DNA from: RH-AL1 sp964247745
Lineage (GTDB): Bacteria > Pseudomonadota > Alphaproteobacteria > Rhizobiales > Beijerinckiaceae
Assembly: GCA_964247745.1 (NCBI GenBank)
Contig: CAXTVT010000009.1
Location: 1-64,000 of the forward strand
Reading direction: 5' to 3'
Length of the DNA: 64,000 bases
The translations under genes were made by a program, and so were the position numbers. Below the pieces are notes generated by a model. That model did no database searches. It saw only the letters and a program-made list of their open reading frames with translations, and was not told where the DNA came from. This document shows positions 58,988-64,000 of the stretch, piece by piece (positions within the stretch are counted from its first letter, which is position 1; each line of letters starts with the position of its first letter).

Positions 58988-60838
58988 ATGCCGGACGTGG
59001 ATCAGACTGCATGCGACGCCAGCCGCCTGCGCAAGCGCAGATGGCTCTTCGTCGCCGGCGCCGGCTTGAGCCTCGGGATCGTGCCGGCAGGGACGATCGC
59101 GGCGGAACGCGCGCTCGGCACGTGTCCGGTATCGGTGTTCGCCGGTTTCGCTCTCACCGGCGCGGCGTTCGCGCTCCTTTGCACGATGGACGGCGCGGCC
59201 TCGCGCCGGCGCGACCAGGCGCAGGCGGACAGCGCCATCCGCGACAACGCGAGGCGCAGGCAGGAAGCGGCCGAGCTCGGGGAGGCGATCCGCGCCGCGC
59301 GCCTCGCCGAGGCCGCGGCCGATCAGGCCAACCGTGCCAAGACGGACTTCCTCGCCTGCATGAGCCACGAGATCCGCACGCCGCTGAACTCGGTGATCGG
59401 CTTCGCCGGGCTTCTCCTGCAGCAGCCCGACCTGGCAGCCCAGGCGCGGCTCTACGGCGAACGCATCCAGGCCGGCGGCGCCGCCCTGCTGACGGTCGTC
59501 AACGACATCCTCGACTTCAGCCGGGTCGAGGCCGGCGTGATCGAGCTCGACCGCGCGCCGTTCTCGCCGCACGGCCTCGTCGACGAATGCATCTCCCTGG
59601 TGCAGCAGGCGAGCGTGGCCAAGCGCCTCGCGCTCCAGGTCAGCCTGGTCGACCGCCTGCCGCCGGGCGTCTTCGGCGACGCCGGGCGCCTCAGGCAGAT
59701 CCTGCTGAACCTGCTCAACAACGCCATCAAGTTCACCGAGGAAGGCTCGGTCACCCTCGACATCCGCCGCGACCGCGCGGCCGGCGACCCGGATCGCGTC
59801 ATCTTCTCGATCATCGACACGGGAATCGGGATCGCGCGTGCGGACCAGGCGCGGCTGTTCCAGCGCTTCGCTCAGGTTGACGCCAGCATCCGCCGCACCT
59901 ACGGCGGCACGGGGCTCGGCCTCGTCATCTGCCGCCGCCTGGTCGAACTGATGGGCGGCACCATCGGCGTCGACAGCCAGGAAGGCGCCGGCTCGACCTT
60001 CTTCTTCAGCGTGCCGCTGCCGGCGATCGCGCTGCCTGCCCGCGAGGCTGCCGCCGCGCCGCCGGTCCTCGGCAGCCCGCGCAAGGTGCTGCTGGTCGAG
60101 GATGTGGCGATCAATCAGGAGCTCGTCTGCCACATCCTGGGCAGCCGCGGCCACGTCGTCGACGTCGTCGGCAACGGGGCCGAGGCGGTCATGGCCGTGC
60201 AGGACATGGCCTACGACGTGGTGCTGATGGACGTGCAGATGCCCTACCTCGATGGGCTCGCCGCGACCCGCATGATCCGCGCGCTGGCGCATTCCTGCCG
60301 TGACGTGCCCATCGTCGCGATGACGGCCAACGTCCTGCCCGAGCAGACCGCCGCGGCGCGCGAGGCCGGCATGGTCGACGTGATCCACAAGCCGTTCTCG
60401 GCGGCGCAGATGTTCGCGGTGCTGGATCGAGTGGCCGGCGCCGAGGGTGCCATTCCCGTCTTCGACGTCGCCGCGGCGCCGCGCGGCAAGACCCATGACG
60501 GCGCCATCCTCGACAAGCTCGCGGCGCTGCTCGGCAGCGCGAAGATCGGCAGCCTTCTCGAGAGCCTCGCCGCCTCGCTTACGGATCGCTTCACCGCCGA
60601 TCCGGAGACCGCGGACGGTCGCGCCGAGTTGCGCCGGCAGGCCCATGCCAGCGTCGCCGGCAGCGGCATGCTCGGGTTCACCGCCTTCTCCGTCGCCTGC
60701 AAGGCGTTGCAGACGGCGCCCGACGACGGCTTCACCGGCCGCTTCGAAGCCCTGAAACGCGACGCCGCCCTGGTCCGGGAGGCCGCGATGCAGATGGCGA
60801 GAGAGACGCAGCCTGCCCTGCGGCAGCGCACCGCTTGA
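58988..60838 (+). CDS. Hybrid sensor histidine kinase (HisKA-HATPase-REC-Hpt-like)
   Basis: 616 residues. Two N-terminal membrane segments (LFVAGAGLSLGIVPAGTIAA and SVFAGFALTGAAFALLCTM) with almost no periplasmic loop; a short coiled coil; HisKA with H127 in ACMSHEIRTPLNSVIGF; HATPase with NLLNNAIKFT, DTGIGI and GGTGLGL; a receiver with D415 in VVLMDVQMPYLDG; and a C-terminal Hpt-like bundle with H553 in RRQAHASVAGSGMLGF. It lies divergently next to the cellulose operon, which ends with a response regulator, so a phosphorelay between them is plausible but inferred. It abuts the convergent gshA gene with no gap. Confidence 0.88.
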   Translation: MPDVDQTACDASRLRKRRWLFVAGAGLSLGIVPAGTIAAERALGTCPVSVFAGFALTGAAFALLCTMDGAASRRRDQAQADSAIRDNARRRQEAAELGEAIRAARLAEAAADQANRAKTDFLACMSHEIRTPLNSVIGFAGLLLQQPDLAAQARLYGERIQAGGAALLTVVNDILDFSRVEAGVIELDRAPFSPHGLVDECISLVQQASVAKRLALQVSLVDRLPPGVFGDAGRLRQILLNLLNNAIKFTEEGSVTLDIRRDRAAGDPDRVIFSIIDTGIGIARADQARLFQRFAQVDASIRRTYGGTGLGLVICRRLVELMGGTIGVDSQEGAGSTFFFSVPLPAIALPAREAAAAPPVLGSPRKVLLVEDVAINQELVCHILGSRGHVVDVVGNGAEAVMAVQDMAYDVVLMDVQMPYLDGLAATRMIRALAHSCRDVPIVAMTANVLPEQTAAAREAGMVDVIHKPFSAAQMFAVLDRVAGAEGAIPVFDVAAAPRGKTHDGAILDKLAALLGSAKIGSLLESLAASLTDRFTADPETADGRAELRRQAHASVAGSGMLGFTAFSVACKALQTAPDDGFTGRFEALKRDAALVREAAMQMARETQPALRQRTA

Positions 60839-62218
60839 CTAGTAGACGCATTCCCTGAACGCCGGATCGACGCTGCGAGCCCAGGTGCCGTCGTAGCGCG
60901 ACAGCAGCCGTTCGGCCTGCGTGCCGGCGGCGACCACGTCGTCGAGGACGTCGAGATAGACGGTCTCGTCGTGCCCCGCCGCATCCTTGTGCGACCGGGC
61001 GGCCAGGCCGGCGCGGGCGATGCGCAACACGTCACCGGCGACGTCGCGCAGCGTGCGTCCCGCGACCTCCGCCGCCAGCGCCTGTCGCGGCACGGCATCG
61101 CGCAGTCCCTGGCGATCGCCGGCCGACCAGCCGGAGACGAGATCCCACGCGGCGTCGAGAGCCGACGGATCGTAGAGCAGCCCGGCGAACAGCGCCGGAA
61201 GCGCCAGCAGGAACGGCAGCGGACCGGCGTCGGCTCCGCGCATCTCCAGGAAGGTCTTCAAGCGCACCTCGGGGAAGATCGTGGAGAGGTGGTTCGCCCA
61301 GTCGGACATCGTCGGCGTGTCGCCGGGGAGCAGCGCCGGGTGCCGCCCGGCGAGCAGGTCGCGGAAGCTGGTGCCGGCGACGTCGATGTACACGTCGCCA
61401 CGTTTGATGAAGTACATCGGCACGTCGAGCGCGTAATCGACGTAGGATTCGAAGCCGGCGCCGTCCTCGAACATGAAGGGCAGCATGCCGGCGCGCCGGT
61501 TGTCGGTGTCCCGCCAAACCTCGGACCGGTCGGAGAGGAAGCCGGTCGGTCGCCCGTCCCGGAACGGCGAGTTGGCGAACAGCGCCGTGGCCACAGGCTG
61601 CAGCGCCACCGCGACGCGCAGCTTCTTCACCATGTCCGCCTCGCTGGCGAAATCGTAGTTCGCCTGCACGGTGGTGGTGCGAAACATCATATCGAGCCCG
61701 CGCGTGCCGACCTTCGGCATGTAGCGCGCCATGATGACGTAGCGGCTCTTGGGCATCACGGGGGTCTCGGCCCGCGTCCATTTCGGGCTCATGCCGAGAT
61801 CGAGGAAGCCGATGCCGTGGCGCTCGGCGATCGGGCGCAGCGCCGCGAAATGCCGGTCCAGTTCGTCACGGGTCTCGTGGACCGTGGCCAGCGGAGCGCC
61901 GGACAACTCGAACTGCCCGCCGGGCTCGATCGAGATGGCGCCCCCGTTCACCTCGTCGGCAAGGCCGATGATCTTGCCGCCGTCGAGGATCGGCGTCCAA
62001 CCCAGGCTCTCGCCCATCTCCTCGAGCAGCTGCCGAACGCCGCCGACGTCGGCGCCGGCCTCGTAAGGGACCGGCGTCAGTGCGGCGCGATAGAAGCCGA
62101 TCTTCTCGTGCTCGGTGCCGATGCGATGGCGCGCCGCCGGCTTGCAGCCGCTCTCGAGCCAGGCCACGAGATCGCCGCGCCCGGAGATCGGGGTGCTGTC
62201 GGAGACGTCGCGCGCCAT
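60839..62218 (-). CDS. gshA: Glutamate-cysteine ligase (plant/alphaproteobacterial type)
   Basis: 459 residues from ATG 62218, the usual size for the plant-like class. It makes gamma-glutamylcysteine, the first step of glutathione synthesis. Family motifs: RIGTEHEKIGFYRAALTPVP, GGAISIEPGGQFELSGAPLA, HETRDELDRHFAAL, GLDMMFRTTTVQANYDFASE, ANSPFRDGRPTGFLSDRSEV and FLEMRGADAGP. The stop abuts the stop of the convergent hybrid kinase. Confidence 0.94.
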   Translation of the reverse strand: MARDVSDSTPISGRGDLVAWLESGCKPAARHRIGTEHEKIGFYRAALTPVPYEAGADVGGVRQLLEEMGESLGWTPILDGGKIIGLADEVNGGAISIEPGGQFELSGAPLATVHETRDELDRHFAALRPIAERHGIGFLDLGMSPKWTRAETPVMPKSRYVIMARYMPKVGTRGLDMMFRTTTVQANYDFASEADMVKKLRVAVALQPVATALFANSPFRDGRPTGFLSDRSEVWRDTDNRRAGMLPFMFEDGAGFESYVDYALDVPMYFIKRGDVYIDVAGTSFRDLLAGRHPALLPGDTPTMSDWANHLSTIFPEVRLKTFLEMRGADAGPLPFLLALPALFAGLLYDPSALDAAWDLVSGWSAGDRQGLRDAVPRQALAAEVAGRTLRDVAGDVLRIARAGLAARSHKDAAGHDETVYLDVLDDVVAAGTQAERLLSRYDGTWARSVDPAFRECVY

Positions 62219-62342
62219 GAAGCCTTCGTTTCTTCCATCAGTCGAGGCTCCGCCGCGGGTCCGCATGAACCCGGCCCGGCCACCGTTCGGCGGTGTCTTA
62301 AACTTGGGCTCGGTGCCGCGCAAATCGCCGTGATCGAACACG

Positions 62343-62372
62343 AAAAAGCGGAGGGTCGGGGACCCTCCGCTT
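62343..62372 (-). terminator. Rho-independent terminator of the L,D-transpeptidase gene
   Basis: Perfect 12-base inverted repeat (AAGCGGAGGGTC at 62346-62357, GACCCTCCGCTT at 62361-62372, three-base loop). Reading on the minus strand it ends in TTTTT. It begins 28 bases after the stop codon. Confidence 0.92.
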
Positions 62373-62399
62373 CCGAGACGATCGCGATGCGTCGTCGGC

Positions 62400-62945
62400 T
62401 TATGGGATCGAGACCACCGGGGTGCCGACACGCACGCGGCTGTAGAGGTCGGTGACGTCCTCGTTCAGCATGCGGATGCAGCCGTAGGAGGCGGCGGTGC
62501 CGACCGACTTGCGCATCTTCATGGTGGTGCCGTGGATGGCGACCTGGTCGAGCTGCAGCGTCATGGCCGCCGCGCCCATCGGGTTGTTGGGGGCACCGCC
62601 GGGAATGAAGGACGGCAGCTCGGGATGATCGCGCGAGACGACCTCCGGCGGCGACCAGTCCGGGCGGATGAACTTGCCCTCGATGTAGGTCTTGCCGCGC
62701 CACGACTTGCCGGTCTTGCCGATGGCCACGGGGTAGCGCACGGCGGTGCCGTCGCCGTTGGTGTAATAGAGCGAACGCTCGCTCTGCTTGATGATGATCA
62801 TGCCGCCCGGATAATCGGACGGCACCGAGACCGACTGCCGGGCCTGCGCCGGCGAGAAGGCCGCCATGGCGGCGAGAGAGACGCCCATCGCGATGGACGC
62901 AAAGACGCCACCGGCCTTGCGGCCGATCGAAACGTTGCTGCTCAT
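62400..62945 (-). CDS. L,D-transpeptidase (YkuD domain), exported
   Basis: 181 residues from ATG 62945. Signal peptide (FASIAMGVSLAAMAAFSPAQA) followed by a YkuD domain with H138 in QVAIHGTT and the catalytic C156 in SYGCIRMLNEDV. FIPGGAPNNPMGAAAMTL is typical. These enzymes form 3-3 peptidoglycan cross-links or attach proteins to peptidoglycan. A strong terminator follows, so it is likely monocistronic. Confidence 0.93.
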   Translation of the reverse strand: MSSNVSIGRKAGGVFASIAMGVSLAAMAAFSPAQARQSVSVPSDYPGGMIIIKQSERSLYYTNGDGTAVRYPVAIGKTGKSWRGKTYIEGKFIRPDWSPPEVVSRDHPELPSFIPGGAPNNPMGAAAMTLQLDQVAIHGTTMKMRKSVGTAASYGCIRMLNEDVTDLYSRVRVGTPVVSIP

Positions 62946-63047
62946 GTTATCCCCGTTGGACTTCAGTACCGATTTGCCGGCGTCGCGCCCCAGTCCTCGA
63001 CGGGAGATTAGCAAGGCAGTCCTTCAGTTAGGGTTAAAACGTGAGGC

Positions 63048-63065
63048 ACCCGGCCGTTTGGCCGG
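63048..63065. terminator. Hairpin downstream of acs
   Basis: CCCGGCC-GTTT-GGCCGGG forms a perfect 7-base stem between the acs stop (63185) and the L,D-transpeptidase start. It has no T-tract on either side, so it may be a weak or Rho-assisted terminator. Confidence 0.4.
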
Positions 63066-63184
63066 GCGCTGTTGCAGCGACATCACGGATTGGCCCCGAT
63101 CGGCGCGGACTCGGCTCCTCCACCGGCGGTTCCACCACACCGAAAGTTTTTGATTTCGCGGTATGGCGCGTCCGCAGCTCGGAC

Positions 63185-64000
<816 letters not shown>

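Overview
The window is high-GC DNA whose third codon positions are almost all G or C. Its gene content points to an alphaproteobacterium of the Rhizobiales/Hyphomicrobiales type: a BcsN/BcsS-type cellulose operon, an NdvA/ChvA-like glucan exporter, ornithine-lipid genes olsA/olsB, a class I PHA synthase, DUF3126, and a leuS-lptE pair. I do not assign a genus. The assembly is draft quality: 100 N's lie at 38773-38872, and two genes (parE-like, hipA) look frameshifted.

Layout. 1-7.2 kb: a circularly permuted ATP-grasp gene (cut by the window edge) and a giant transglutaminase-like DUF2126 gene, a toxin-antitoxin pair whose toxin frame is broken, phaC, and a small secreted protein without a standard start codon. 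7.2-13.4 kb: gltB-gltD, glutamate synthase. 13.6-15.9 kb: a tight head-to-head pair that I read as senA/senB, the selenoneine synthase and the selenosugar synthase. 16-25.9 kb: aldehyde dehydrogenase, a duplicated DUF3126 protein, a YaiI-like protein, MarR with a divergent branched-chain aminotransferase, dsbA-like and olsB on one strand, olsA-phoR on the other, and the glucan ABC exporter. 26-35.1 kb: an RluD-like pseudouridine synthase, a DUF4160/DUF2442-HTH pair, lptE-leuS, an alginate-export family porin, vapBC, and ettA.

35.2-38.2 kb is the clearest accessory region. Three genes, overlapping or almost touching and strikingly AT-rich, encode a PD-(D/E)XK-type nuclease effector, a small middle component and a DUF2326 coiled-coil ABC ATPase. 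This is the architecture of an ABC-three-component (ABC-3C) predicted conflict system. Downstream lie a small zinc-ribbon gene, palindromic repeats flanking the assembly gap, a second vapBC-like pair, and tandem 17-bp repeats.

40-47.6 kb: a two-helix membrane protein, an SGNH hydrolase, a GST, an MGH1-like glycosidase translationally coupled to an SDR (glucose-dehydrogenase-like), and a hipBA locus with hipA frameshifted. 47.7-58.7 kb: a compact operon on the minus strand, bcsS-bcsA-bcsB-bcsZ-TPR-bcsN-response regulator, for synthesis and export of cellulose. A hybrid histidine kinase is transcribed divergently from it. 60.8-64 kb: gshA-type glutamate-cysteine ligase, an L,D-transpeptidase with a clear terminator, and the 3' part of acs.

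The two items most worth following are the ABC-3C island and the senA/senB pair. Functions are assigned from recalled family motifs; no database search was run.
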